From positions 62,001-126,000 of the forward strand of contig CP107217.1 of NCBI GenBank assembly GCA_025757745.1: DNA of 64,000 bases. Reading direction: 5' to 3'. The notes under the pieces were generated by a model, which was not told the DNA's origin, did not search any database, and saw only the letters and a list, made by a program, of their open reading frames with translations. The stretch is from Coriobacteriaceae bacterium (GTDB lineage: Bacteria > Actinomycetota > Coriobacteriia > Coriobacteriales > Coriobacteriaceae). The position numbers and the translations under genes were made by a program. Positions 1 to 8,365 of the stretch are shown piece after piece (within the stretch, counting starts at the first letter, position 1; each line of letters opens with the position of its first letter).

Positions 1-1
1 G

Positions 2-550
2 ACGCTCGAGGGGTCCTTTGAGCTCAACGTCCCGGCTGACGCCTTCAACGACGCCCTGAGCATCATGGCCAGCCAGGCGACCATCATGATCGGTGCCACC
101 GACACCCAGGTTGTCTTTGAGGCCGGCAACACCACCTACGTGTCGCGTCGTATCGAGGGTGTGTATCCCAACTACAAGCAGCTCATCCCCGATTCGTGCG
201 TGACGAGCGTCAAGATCGACGTGGCGGCTTTTAATGCCGCCCTCAAGCGCGTGGCGGTCATCGCGAGCGCGAACCCCGCAGTCAAGTTCGAGATCGATGT
301 CGAGAACGGCCAGATGGGCCTGTCCTCCATCTCCAATGACCAGGATCTGGCGCAGGAGACAATCGATGTCGAGGCCGAGGGCGAGTCGGGCACCATCGCC
401 TTTAACTACCACTACATCTTTGGTTGCCTCAATGCCCTATCCAAGGAGAAGGAGATCACGCTGGAGCTCAAGAGCTACTCGCAGGCGGGTATCTTTAAGT
501 CCTACGACAAGATCAACTATCTGTACCTGGTCATGCCGGTTCGCATCTAG
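2..550 (+). CDS. dnaN: DNA polymerase III beta clamp, 3' part only
   Basis: This is the C-terminal half of the sliding clamp that tethers the replicative polymerase to DNA. The frame is open from base 2, so the gene starts before the window; 182 residues are visible of a protein that is usually about 370. The stretch covers the end of the second clamp domain and all of the third. It contains the typical YVSRRIEGVYPNY segment and ends in YLVMPVRI, the usual clamp C-terminus that shapes the partner-binding pocket. recF begins nine bases after the stop, as in the dnaA-dnaN-recF-gyrB-gyrA cluster of many bacteria. dnaA is therefore expected just upstream, outside the window. The family call is secure. 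Confidence 0.95.
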   Translation, partial: TLEGSFELNVPADAFNDALSIMASQATIMIGATDTQVVFEAGNTTYVSRRIEGVYPNYKQLIPDSCVTSVKIDVAAFNAALKRVAVIASANPAVKFEIDVENGQMGLSSISNDQDLAQETIDVEAEGESGTIAFNYHYIFGCLNALSKEKEITLELKSYSQAGIFKSYDKINYLYLVMPVRI

Positions 551-559
551 CGCTGCGCC

Positions 560-1666
560 ATGACCATGTTTGCCCGCAACCTTTCCGTCGCGCGCTACCG
601 CAGTTTCGATAGCTACCGTCTTGACCTGGACGAAGGCGTGACGGTGCTTGCGGGACCCAACGCGGCGGGAAAGACCAACCTCATAGAGGCGCTGCAGCTT
701 TTGACGAGCGGCGCCTCGTTTAGGCATCCCACCGCTACCGAGCTCGTGCACGACGGCACGGGCTCGTGCAGGCTCGCGTTGAGGCTCGAGGGCGATGGCC
801 GCGTGCTCGATATGGGGCTGGGTGTTGAGGACGGCAAGCGCTCGTTTAGCCGTAACGGCAAGAGGTGCTCGGCTGCCGGCGTGCGCGGGGTTATGCCGAG
901 CGTGCTGTTTTGCCCCGATCATCTGGATATGGTCAAGCGCGGCGCCAGCGTGCGCCGCGCCGCCCTCGATGACTTTGGCGTGCAACTGAGCGCCCGTTAC
1001 GCCGACCTGGTGAGCACCTACGGGCGTTGCGTGACGCAGCGCAACGCCCTGCTCAAGGAGACCTGGTGCTGCCGCGAGATGCTCGGTGCGTGGAATGACT
1101 CCATCGCCCGCGCCGGGTCAGCCCTGCTCGTGCATCGTTTGGCCCTGCTCGACCGACTGGCGGGCCATGTGCGCGCCGCGTATGGGCAGGTGGCGTCCGG
1201 CGAGGACGCAGGCGTGTCCTATGTATCCACACTGGGGGATTTACCTCAAACCGAGGGGCGCGAGGAACTTAAGGACTGGGCATACGAGCATATGCTCGCG
1301 GCCCTCGATGAGCGTGCCGATGAGGAGATGCGCCGCGGCGTGACGCTTGTGGGTCCGCATCGCGACGAGATTGAGTTTTCCGTCGCGGGCCGATCGGCCC
1401 GTTCATTTGCCAGCCAGGGCCAGCAGCGAACGCTGGTGCTTGCCTGGAAGGTGGCAGAAGTGGCCGTGGCGCGCGATATCCTGGGCACCGCGCCACTGCT
1501 GCTTTTGGACGACGTGATGAGCGAGCTCGATGCCGGGCGGCGAGGCGCTTTTCTGCAGCTGATCGGTGATGATATCCAGACGGTCATAACCACCACCAAT
1601 CTGGGGTATTTTACCGATGACCTGCTTGATCGAGCCAAGGTGGTGAGCATGGGTGAGACGTGCTAA
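560..1666 (+). CDS. recF: DNA replication and repair protein RecF
   Basis: RecF is an SMC-like ATPase that helps load RecA on gapped DNA. The 368 residues match the usual length. Visible motifs are a Walker A site (GPNAAGKTNL, about residues 30-39), an ABC-type signature near ASQGQQRTLVLAWK, and a Walker B site (LLLLDDVMSELD) near residue 315. The start used is ATG at 560, nine bases behind dnaN; a second ATG two codons later is also possible. No strong ribosome-binding site is seen, which suggests translational coupling to dnaN. The next gene overlaps its 3' end by 14 bases, so dnaN, recF and the dciA-like gene probably form one transcript. Confidence 0.95.
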   Translation: MTMFARNLSVARYRSFDSYRLDLDEGVTVLAGPNAAGKTNLIEALQLLTSGASFRHPTATELVHDGTGSCRLALRLEGDGRVLDMGLGVEDGKRSFSRNGKRCSAAGVRGVMPSVLFCPDHLDMVKRGASVRRAALDDFGVQLSARYADLVSTYGRCVTQRNALLKETWCCREMLGAWNDSIARAGSALLVHRLALLDRLAGHVRAAYGQVASGEDAGVSYVSTLGDLPQTEGREELKDWAYEHMLAALDERADEEMRRGVTLVGPHRDEIEFSVAGRSARSFASQGQQRTLVLAWKVAEVAVARDILGTAPLLLLDDVMSELDAGRRGAFLQLIGDDIQTVITTTNLGYFTDDLLDRAKVVSMGETC

Positions 1667-2216
1667 TTACGAGCGCGAGAACGGAACGGTTGCCTTTGGC
1701 GGCTTTTTGGATGCCGAGCGTCAGCGCATCCTGGCGGCCGCGACACCTGAGCGCCGCGCGCAAATGGAGGCTGCAGAGGAATCTCGTGCGGTCTATCGCG
1801 CCTGGAATGCGGTGTGCTCGGGCACGCGCGAGGGACGCCACGTGACGGGCCTGCGCTACCTGCCCGAGTCCAATGAGCTGCTGGTGTATCTCGATTCGCC
1901 CTCGTGGACGCAGGAGATGACGCTGCTGCGCGAGATCATCCGGGCACGCATGGAGCGGGCCGGCGCGCATGTGGACGGCCTGGTGTTCAAAACGACCGCG
2001 CCCGGTCACACGCCGCCGGCTGCCAAGGAGCGCCTGCGCCCAGCCGTGACCGAGCGCCCGCCGGCTCCGCACGCCGATCTCAGTGAGGCCGAACGCGGCG
2101 AGATTGAGCGCCAAGTGGCGCCCATCGAAGATCAAAAACTGCGCGAGGCCCTCGAGAATGCCATGAGAGCTAGTGCCGAGTGGGCCAAGGGCGTGCAAAG
2201 CAAGAAAGAGCCTTAA
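1653..2216 (+). CDS. dciA: DUF721/DciA-like protein, probable DnaB helicase operator
   Basis: A 187-residue protein with a GTG start inside the end of recF. The central part (about residues 45-110) has the DUF721 pattern: a tryptophan (AWNAVC), a hydrophobic core (NELLVYLDSPSWTQEM), and a helix ending near VDGLVFKT. The N- and C-terminal arms are charged and probably disordered. In actinobacteria a DUF721 gene commonly sits between recF and gyrB, and DciA proteins of this family load or operate the DnaB helicase where DnaC/DnaI is missing. The position fits exactly, and the target helicase dnaB is also in this window (16340). Function is inferred from family and position; no catalytic motif is expected. 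Confidence 0.75.
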   Translation: MRRANYERENGTVAFGGFLDAERQRILAAATPERRAQMEAAEESRAVYRAWNAVCSGTREGRHVTGLRYLPESNELLVYLDSPSWTQEMTLLREIIRARMERAGAHVDGLVFKTTAPGHTPPAAKERLRPAVTERPPAPHADLSEAERGEIERQVAPIEDQKLREALENAMRASAEWAKGVQSKKEP

Positions 2217-2242
2217 ATCGCATCTGGTGGCCTTGTAGAGCC

Positions 2243-2271
2243 AAATACCCTCGCTCCCGAGGGTATTTTTT
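2243..2271 (+). terminator. Rho-independent terminator after dciA
   Basis: An 11-bp perfect stem (AAATACCCTCG pairing with CGAGGGTATTT) with a 4-base loop runs into a T tract. It separates dnaN-recF-dciA from gyrB-gyrA. Confidence 0.85.
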
Positions 2272-2320
2272 ACGATAAACTAGTAAGGCTGTACACATTT
2301 TCTTAGCTGAAGGAGGACGT

Positions 2321-4351
2321 GTGGCAAACGAAAACGATTACGATGGCGGCGAGATTAAGATTCTCGAAGGTCTCGAGGCCGTTCGTAAGCGCCCGGGCAT
2401 GTATATCGGCTCGACGAGCGCCAGCGGCCTGCATCACCTGGTGTGGGAGATCGTTGACAACTCCGTTGACGAGGCCATGGCCGGTTTCTGCACCGAGATT
2501 CACGTGACGGTCCACGCCGACAACTCCATCACGGTCGTCGACAACGGGCGAGGCATCCCCGTCGACGAGCATCCCATCAAAAAGATCCCGACGCTCGAGG
2601 TCGTTATGACGATCCTGCACGCCGGCGGTAAGTTCGATAACTCGGCCTACAAGGTCTCGGGCGGACTGCACGGCGTGGGCATCTCCGTCGTCAACGCACT
2701 GTCCAAGCGCGTGGTCGTGCAGGTGCGCCGTGATGGCAGCGTCTACGAGATGGAGTTCTCGCGCGGCAAGACCGTCAAGAAGATGGAGGTCGTGGGCACC
2801 TCGGATTCGACGGGTACCACCGTCAGCTTCTGGCCCGACGACGAGATTTTCGAGACCTGTGTCTACGATTTCGATACGCTGCACAACCGTCTGCAGGAGA
2901 CGGCGTTCCTCAATAAGAATCTAAAGATTGTGCTGACCGACGAGCGCGAGGCGACTCCCCACGTGGAGGAGTTCTGCTACGAGGGCGGCATCATCGACTT
3001 CGTCAAGTTCCTCAACGACGGCAAAGACGTTCCCGAGGCCTTCAAGGAGCCCATCTATATCGAGGGCAAGTCGGATCCGGATGCGCCCGTGACCAAGATG
3101 GGCGAGGTCGAGGTGTCCCTGCAGTGGAATGCCGGCTACGGCGAGAACGTCATGTCGTTTGCCAACGACATCTACACCCCCGAGGGCGGCATGCATCTCG
3201 AGGGTTTCCGCACCGCTCTCACCCGCGTGATCAACGATTACGCTCGCAAGCAGAACCTACTCAAAGAGAAGGAGGCCAACCTGAGCGGCGACGACGTGCG
3301 CGAGGGGCTTTCGGCCGTCATCTCGGTCAAGCTGCCCGACCCGCAGTTTGAGGGCCAAACCAAGGCCAAGCTCGGCAGCTCCTACATGCGCGCGCTCACG
3401 CTCAAGATCGTGACCGATGGGCTGACCGATTATCTGGAGGAGCATCCCAAACCCGCCCGCGAGATCGTCAAGAAGGCCCAGCAGGCATGCAAGGCCCGCA
3501 ACGCCGCCCGCAAGGCGCGCGAGGCGACCCGCCGCAAGAGCCTGCTCGAGACGGCGTCGCTGCCCGGCAAGCTCGCCGACTGCTCGGTACGCGATGCCGA
3601 GCTGACCGAGCTCTTTATCGTAGAGGGCGACTCGGCAGGCGGTTCGGCCAAGGACGGCCGTCGCCGAGACATCCAGGCGATTCTGCCCCTGCGCGGCAAG
3701 ATTTTGAACGTCGAGCGCGTGGGTGACCACCGCGCGTTCTCGAGCGACACCATCCAATCCCTGATCACCGCGATCGGCTGCGGCGTCACGACGAGCGCCG
3801 GCGACGGTGGCGACTTCGATATCAGCAAGGCGCGCTACCACAAGATCATCATCATGACCGATGCAGACGTTGACGGTGCGCATATCCGCATCCTGCTGCT
3901 GACGTTCTTCTACAAGTACATGCGCCCGCTGATCGATGCCGGCTATGTCTATGTTGCCTGCCCGCCCATCTTTGGCATTAAGGTACGCAACAAGATCCAT
4001 TACGTGTATCCCAACGGCCGCCAGCCCGAAGACGAGATTCTGCGCGACACCATTCAGAGCCTGGGCCTGAACCCCGACGACAACGACGAGGACGGCAAGG
4101 CCAAGGACGGCAAGATCACCAAGAAGCGCAAGGGCTATACCGTTCAGCGCTACAAGGGCCTGGGCGAGATGGACCCCAAGCAGCTTGCCTCGACGACGAT
4201 GGACCCCAAGACCCGTATCCTGCAGCGCGTGTCGATCGAGGACGCCGTGGTGGCGGACCGCGCCGTGCGCGAGCTCATGGGTTCCGAGGTCGGCTATCGC
4301 CGCGAGTACATTGAAAAGCATGCGCATGATGCTCGGTTCCTTGACGCTTAA
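2321..4351 (+). CDS. gyrB: DNA gyrase subunit B
   Basis: The ATPase subunit of DNA gyrase, which drives negative supercoiling. The 676 residues are a little longer than average. The N-terminal GHKL ATPase shows EIVDNSVDEAMAG, DNGRGIPVD and GGLHGVGISVVNALS, followed by the transducer lysine loop GQTKAKLGSS. The TOPRIM domain has EGDSAGGSA, PLRGKILNVE and DADVDGAHI, and the C-terminus shows QRYKGLGEM. Translation starts at GTG 2321 behind AAGGAGG. gyrA follows after 11 bases, so the two subunits are co-transcribed. Nothing is missing, and there is no intein. Confidence 0.98.
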   Translation: MANENDYDGGEIKILEGLEAVRKRPGMYIGSTSASGLHHLVWEIVDNSVDEAMAGFCTEIHVTVHADNSITVVDNGRGIPVDEHPIKKIPTLEVVMTILHAGGKFDNSAYKVSGGLHGVGISVVNALSKRVVVQVRRDGSVYEMEFSRGKTVKKMEVVGTSDSTGTTVSFWPDDEIFETCVYDFDTLHNRLQETAFLNKNLKIVLTDEREATPHVEEFCYEGGIIDFVKFLNDGKDVPEAFKEPIYIEGKSDPDAPVTKMGEVEVSLQWNAGYGENVMSFANDIYTPEGGMHLEGFRTALTRVINDYARKQNLLKEKEANLSGDDVREGLSAVISVKLPDPQFEGQTKAKLGSSYMRALTLKIVTDGLTDYLEEHPKPAREIVKKAQQACKARNAARKAREATRRKSLLETASLPGKLADCSVRDAELTELFIVEGDSAGGSAKDGRRRDIQAILPLRGKILNVERVGDHRAFSSDTIQSLITAIGCGVTTSAGDGGDFDISKARYHKIIIMTDADVDGAHIRILLLTFFYKYMRPLIDAGYVYVACPPIFGIKVRNKIHYVYPNGRQPEDEILRDTIQSLGLNPDDNDEDGKAKDGKITKKRKGYTVQRYKGLGEMDPKQLASTTMDPKTRILQRVSIEDAVVADRAVRELMGSEVGYRREYIEKHAHDARFLDA

Positions 4352-4362
4352 GAGGAGGTAAC

Positions 4363-7104
4363 GTGGCAGACGATATCAACAACAACGAGGGTGTGGACGA
4401 GGCCGGCGACGCCGGCATGCCCGATGATCTGAAGCGCCTGCTCGCCCGCGCTGAGCAGGGCGAGGACGGCGATCCGAATTCCTATAACCCCGACGCCGAG
4501 GATGAAGAGGATGAGGATGACGACGCCGAGCTCGAGGAGAGCTTCGGTGCGGTCGACCGCGGCGCCTCGGCCGGCGAGGATATCAACGGCGGTCAGCTCC
4601 AGATTTCGGAGTTCGGCCGCGAGATGAAGCAGTCGTTCATCGAGTACTCGATGTCGGTCATCACGGCGCGCGCCCTGCCGGACGTGCGCGACGGCCTAAA
4701 GCCGGTGCACCGCCGCATCCTGTACGCCATGAACGAGAGCGGCATCTACCCCAACCGCCCGCATAAGAAGTCGGCCTGGACGGTCGGCGAAGTTATCGGC
4801 AAGTACCATCCGCACGGTGACTCCGCGGTTTACGAGGCCATGGTTCGTCTGGCGCAGTGGTTCTCCATGCGCACACCGCTCATCGATGGCCACGGCAACT
4901 TCGGCAACATCGATGGCGACGGCGCGGCGGCCATGCGTTATACCGAGAGCCGCCTGGCAAAGCCTGCCATGGAGCTGCTGCGCGACCTGCAAAAGGATAC
5001 CGTCGACTGGCAGCCCAACTACGACGAGTCGCTCGCCGAGCCCGTGGCGCTGCCCGCGCGCTTTCCCAACCTGCTGGTCAACGGCAGCCAGGGCATCGCC
5101 GTCGGCATGGCCACCAATATCGCCCCGCATAACCTCACCGAGGCGATCGAGGCCACCTGCTACCTGATCGACAATCCCGACGCCACCGTCGACGAGCTTA
5201 TGCAGATCATGCCCGGTCCGGACTTCCCCACCGGTGCCATCATCATGGGCAGCGCCGGCATTAGGCAGAGCTACGAGACCGGTCGCGGCTCCATTACCGT
5301 GCGAGCCAAGGCCCACGTGGAATCCACCAAGACCGGCCGCAGCCGCCTGGTCTTTACCGAGATCCCTTACATGGTCAACAAGGGCACCCTGCAGGAGAAG
5401 ATCGCCCAGCTCGTGAACGACAAGCGCATCGAGGGCATCTCGGACATGCGCGACGAGTCCAACCAAAAGGGCATCCGTCTGGTCATCGAGCTCAAGAAGG
5501 GCGTCATTCCGCAGGTCGTGCTCAACAACCTGTATAAGTACACCTCGCTACAGACGACCTTTGGCGCCAACAACCTGGCGCTCGTCAACGGCGTTCCCAA
5601 ATGCCTGAGCCTGCGCGAGATGCTGCAGCACTACATCGACCACCAGGTTGACGTCGTCACCCGCCGCACCCGCTTTGACCTTAAGAAGGCCCAGGCGCGC
5701 GCCCATATCCTCGAGGGCTATCTGATGGCTCTCGACCATATCGACGAGGTCATCAGCATTATCCGTTCCTCGCAGACCGACTCCGAGGCAAGCGGCCGCC
5801 TGATCGAGCGCTTTGGCTTTACGCCCGAGCAGACCACGGCCATCCTCGAGATGAAGCTGCGCCGCCTGACTGGCCTGGAGCGCGACAAGATCCAGGAAGA
5901 GCTGGACGGTCTGCGCCGCGCCATCGCCTACTACGAGGACCTGCTGGCGCATGAGGAGAAGATCCTGGGCGTCATCAAGGAGGAGATGCGCGAGATTTCG
6001 AAAAAATTCGGCGACAAACGCCGCACCGAGATCAGCCATGTCGAAAAGGATCTGGATGTCGAGGACCTCATCGCCGACGAGGACATGGTCGTGACCATCA
6101 CCCACACCGGCTACGTGAAGCGCATCCCGGTGGCTGCCTACCGCGCCCAGAAGCGCGGCGGCAAGGGCGTGTCGGGCGTCAACCTTAAAGAGGACGACGT
6201 TATCGACGAGATGTTTATCGCATCCACGCACGAGTACGTGCTGTTCTTCTCGAGCAAGGGCAAGGTCTACCGCCTGAAGGTGCACGAGCTGCCGGTGGGT
6301 ACGCGCCAGGCGCGCGGCACCGCGATCGTCAACCTGCTGCCCTTTGAGGAAGGCGAGAAGATCGCGAGCGTCATCAGCTGTCGCGAGTTCCCCGCCGACG
6401 AGTACCTGATGTTTGCCACCAAGAGCGGCATGGTCAAGAAGACCGTGATGAGCGCTTACGACCGCAGCCGCCGTGATGGCCTGATCGCCATCAACCTGAG
6501 GGACGACGACGCGCTGCTCGCCGTGCGCCGTGTGCGCGAGGGCGACAAGATCATCCTGGCCACTACTGCAGGCAAGGCGATCATGTTCCCCGGGGACCAG
6601 GTTCGCGCCACGGGACGCGACACCAGCGGCGTTCGCGGTATTAGCATGAAGGACGGCGTGAGCGTTTTGGGTATGGAGGTTACCAACGGCAACGGCGACC
6701 TGTTTGTCATCACCGAGCGCGGCTACGGCAAGCGCACGCCGGTCGCGGACTATCCGGAGCAGAACCGCGGCGGTCAGGGCGTCTACACCATCCAGATGAC
6801 CGAGCGTAAGGGAAACCTCGCGGCCATGAAGACGGTGGGTCCGCAGCACGAGCTGTTCATCGTGACGGAAGGCGCGACGGTCATTCGCGTCAAGACCGAT
6901 GAGATTAGCCAGACCGGCCGAGCCACCCAGGGCGTCAAGATGATGACCGTCGACGACAACGACCGCGTATGCGCCGTAGCCCGCATGACAGCCGCCAAGG
7001 AGAAGCCCGAAGGCGAAGCCACAGAAGATGGCTCTGCCCCCGAAGAAACCCCAGTCGATCTAGGCGATGGCAACGACATGCCAGAAGATCTCCTTGACGA
7101 GTAA
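4363..7104 (+). CDS. gyrA: DNA gyrase subunit A with acidic N-terminal extension
   Basis: The cleavage-religation and DNA-wrapping subunit of gyrase, 913 residues from a GTG start behind GAGGAGGT. The breakage-reunion core starts near residue 87 (EMKQSFIEYSMSVI), about 70 residues later than in E. coli. The preceding arm is very acidic, with a run of Asp/Glu at 45-59. The catalytic tyrosine lies in AAAMRYTESRL. In the quinolone region HPHGDSAVYEAMVR the Ser is kept and the Asp87 equivalent is Glu, a common wild-type state in Gram-positives. The GyrA box of the wrapping domain reads QKRGGKG. The last 40 residues form a second acidic tail. A strong terminator follows. Confidence 0.97.
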   Translation: MADDINNNEGVDEAGDAGMPDDLKRLLARAEQGEDGDPNSYNPDAEDEEDEDDDAELEESFGAVDRGASAGEDINGGQLQISEFGREMKQSFIEYSMSVITARALPDVRDGLKPVHRRILYAMNESGIYPNRPHKKSAWTVGEVIGKYHPHGDSAVYEAMVRLAQWFSMRTPLIDGHGNFGNIDGDGAAAMRYTESRLAKPAMELLRDLQKDTVDWQPNYDESLAEPVALPARFPNLLVNGSQGIAVGMATNIAPHNLTEAIEATCYLIDNPDATVDELMQIMPGPDFPTGAIIMGSAGIRQSYETGRGSITVRAKAHVESTKTGRSRLVFTEIPYMVNKGTLQEKIAQLVNDKRIEGISDMRDESNQKGIRLVIELKKGVIPQVVLNNLYKYTSLQTTFGANNLALVNGVPKCLSLREMLQHYIDHQVDVVTRRTRFDLKKAQARAHILEGYLMALDHIDEVISIIRSSQTDSEASGRLIERFGFTPEQTTAILEMKLRRLTGLERDKIQEELDGLRRAIAYYEDLLAHEEKILGVIKEEMREISKKFGDKRRTEISHVEKDLDVEDLIADEDMVVTITHTGYVKRIPVAAYRAQKRGGKGVSGVNLKEDDVIDEMFIASTHEYVLFFSSKGKVYRLKVHELPVGTRQARGTAIVNLLPFEEGEKIASVISCREFPADEYLMFATKSGMVKKTVMSAYDRSRRDGLIAINLRDDDALLAVRRVREGDKIILATTAGKAIMFPGDQVRATGRDTSGVRGISMKDGVSVLGMEVTNGNGDLFVITERGYGKRTPVADYPEQNRGGQGVYTIQMTERKGNLAAMKTVGPQHELFIVTEGATVIRVKTDEISQTGRATQGVKMMTVDDNDRVCAVARMTAAKEKPEGEATEDGSAPEETPVDLGDGNDMPEDLLDE

Positions 7105-7144
7105 GAGGCCCTAGCTGGTAGAAAATATCAGACCCCATATATCG

Positions 7145-7177
7145 GCGGTCGGCGCACTGCGCGCCGACCGCTTTTTT
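7145..7177 (+). terminator. Terminator after gyrA
   Basis: GCGGTCGGCGC pairs with GCGCCGACCGC (11 bp) around a 5-base loop, followed by six T. Confidence 0.9.
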
Positions 7178-7195
7178 GAAAACCTCGGGACTCGC

Positions 7196-7333
7196 GTTCG
7201 CCCCGGCCGCACGGCGGCATGTGAAGTCGATCGCGAGTTCCGCACGAGCCAGAGAGCACTTAATGTGCTCTCTGCGCGAGTTAGGACTGTCCGAGCAGGC
7301 GACTTCACATGCCGCCGTGCGGCCGGGGCGAAC
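7196..7333. repeat. Long GC-rich inverted repeat with 34-bp perfect arms
   Basis: The arms 7196-7229 and 7300-7333 are perfect reverse complements of 34 bases. Between them sits a second, independent hairpin of 9 bp with a 5-base loop (7251-7273). An outer pair of 12-base arms (7171-7182 and 7346-7357) extends the symmetry, so the whole structure spans about 187 bp between the gyrA terminator and the tRNA promoter. The arm contains the 10-mer CGCCCCGGCC, which also occurs in the arms of the repeat at 29485-29573. No coding sequence or transposase is present. Confidence 0.85.
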
Positions 7334-7360
7334 ACCCTCCAAAGATTTTCAAAAAAGTTG

Positions 7361-7390
7361 TTGACGCGCGCGTAACGACTCGTCTAATAT
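7361..7390 (+). promoter_or_regulatory. Sigma-70-type promoter for the tRNA cluster
   Basis: TTGACG (7361-7366) and TAATAT (7385-7390) are separated by 18 bases. The -10 lies 14 bases before the first tRNA-Ile. Confidence 0.7.
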
Positions 7391-7404
7391 ATCCCTTGCG
7401 CGAT

Positions 7405-7481
7405 GGACCTGTAGCTCAGTTGGTTAGAGCGTCCGGCTGATAACCGGGAGGTCACAAGTTCGAATCTTGTCAGGTCCACCA
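7405..7481 (+). tRNA. tRNA-Ile(GAT), first copy
   Basis: 77 bases with a 7-bp acceptor (GGACCTG/CAGGTCC), encoded CCA, T-loop TTCGAAT and anticodon GAT in a CTGATAA loop. It is identical to the copy at 7629-7705. Confidence 0.95.
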
Positions 7482-7492
7482 CTTTCTTTCGC

Positions 7493-7537
7493 AATAAACA
7501 CCCCAGCGAGAGCCGAGTCGCCGCTGGGGTGTTTATT
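7493..7537. terminator. Strong hairpin between tRNA-Ile and tRNA-Ala
   Basis: A 16-bp perfect stem (AATAAACACCCCAGCG with its complement) has a 13-base loop. The A/T-rich base of the stem gives a short T-rich run on both strands. It may be a terminator that ends part of the transcripts after the first tRNA, or a processing hairpin. A separate promoter for tRNA-Ala is not obvious. Confidence 0.6.
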
Positions 7538-7548
7538 ACTGTCTCCGT

Positions 7549-7624
7549 GGGGGTTTAGCTCAGCTGGGAGAGCGCGGGCTTTGCAAGCCTGAGGTCAGGG
7601 GTTCGATCCCCCTAACCTCCACCA
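7549..7624 (+). tRNA. tRNA-Ala(TGC)
   Basis: 76 bases with acceptor GGGGGTT/AACCTCC, anticodon TGC in the loop TTTGCAA, and encoded CCA. It lies four bases before the second tRNA-Ile. Confidence 0.95.
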
Positions 7625-7628
7625 TGAT

Positions 7629-7705
7629 GGACCTGTAGCTCAGTTGGTTAGAGCGTCCGGCTGATAACCGGGAGGTCACAAGTTCGAATCTTGTCAGGTC
7701 CACCA
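7629..7705 (+). tRNA. tRNA-Ile(GAT), second copy
   Basis: Identical in all 77 bases to 7405-7481, with anticodon GAT and encoded CCA. Confidence 0.95.
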
Positions 7706-7719
7706 TCAAAACTGTGAAG

Positions 7720-7750
7720 AGCCTCGAGGCATGGCCTCGGGGCTTTTTTC
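7720..7750 (+). terminator. Terminator of the tRNA cluster
   Basis: AGCCTCGAGGC pairs with GCCTCGGGGCT (11 bp, one G-T) around a 3-base loop, followed by six T. Confidence 0.88.
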
Positions 7751-7864
7751 TTGTGTGTGATAAAACTCATTTTGGTTTTGTGTGCTGTGCGAAAGATTGG
7801 GTAGTATAGCTATTCAATGCGGCGAAGGCGCCGCGTGTTAACCGCTACGTACCGGAGGTGTTCC

Positions 7865-8365
7865 ATGGTTCGTGTCGACATAGAGACCATCGTCATGGCC
7901 GCCGGTCCCGTGCCATCGCTTATCGTACTTCGCGAGCGCTGCAGCAAATCGGACTCCCCTGCGCCGCTGCGCTCCCTTTCTATCCAAACTGGTTCCTTTG
8001 AGGCTGCGGCTATTAGCCGTGGTATCGACAGCGGTCGTGCCGAGCGCCCGATTGCCCATGACCTGCTGCTCGATACGCTTGATGCCCTGGATGCAAAACT
8101 CGAGCGCATCGAGATTGTCCGTGCCGAGCCTCCCGTGTTCTACGCGACGGTCGTCGTTTTGGCCGACAGCAACGAGCATAGGATCGATGCGCGTCCGAGC
8201 GATGCCATCGCCCTCGCCGTGCGCAGCAATGCTCCCATGTTTGTTGAGGACGACATCATGAACCGCCTGGGGACCGTCTCTCCGGTTGCCGAGGAAGTCG
8301 ATGATGAGCAGGAATTTGAGAAGTTCGACGAGTTCGTCCATACGCTCTCGCCCGATGATTTTTAA
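7865..8365 (+). CDS. Bifunctional nuclease (BFN/DUF151) domain protein
   Basis: 166 residues, starting at ATG 7865 behind CCGGAGGTG; an upstream ATG at 7817 has no ribosome-binding site. Residues 1-135 match the BFN/DUF151 pattern: an N-terminal strand with 'PSLIVLRE', an 'RPIAHDLLLDTLDALDAKL' helix, 'FYATVVV', and the hallmark RPSDAIALAVRSNAPMFV near residues 105-121. The C-terminal 30 residues are acidic. Family members have reported RNase/DNase activity and are common in actinobacteria, but their cellular role is poorly known. The next gene starts directly after its stop, so the two are probably co-transcribed. Confidence 0.8.
   Translation: MVRVDIETIVMAAGPVPSLIVLRERCSKSDSPAPLRSLSIQTGSFEAAAISRGIDSGRAERPIAHDLLLDTLDALDAKLERIEIVRAEPPVFYATVVVLADSNEHRIDARPSDAIALAVRSNAPMFVEDDIMNRLGTVSPVAEEVDDEQEFEKFDEFVHTLSPDDF

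Noticed and set aside
2243..2320. Replication origin between dciA and gyrB
   Set aside because: The gap is about 100 bases with one terminator and no cluster of DnaA boxes; the origin is expected near dnaA, outside the window.
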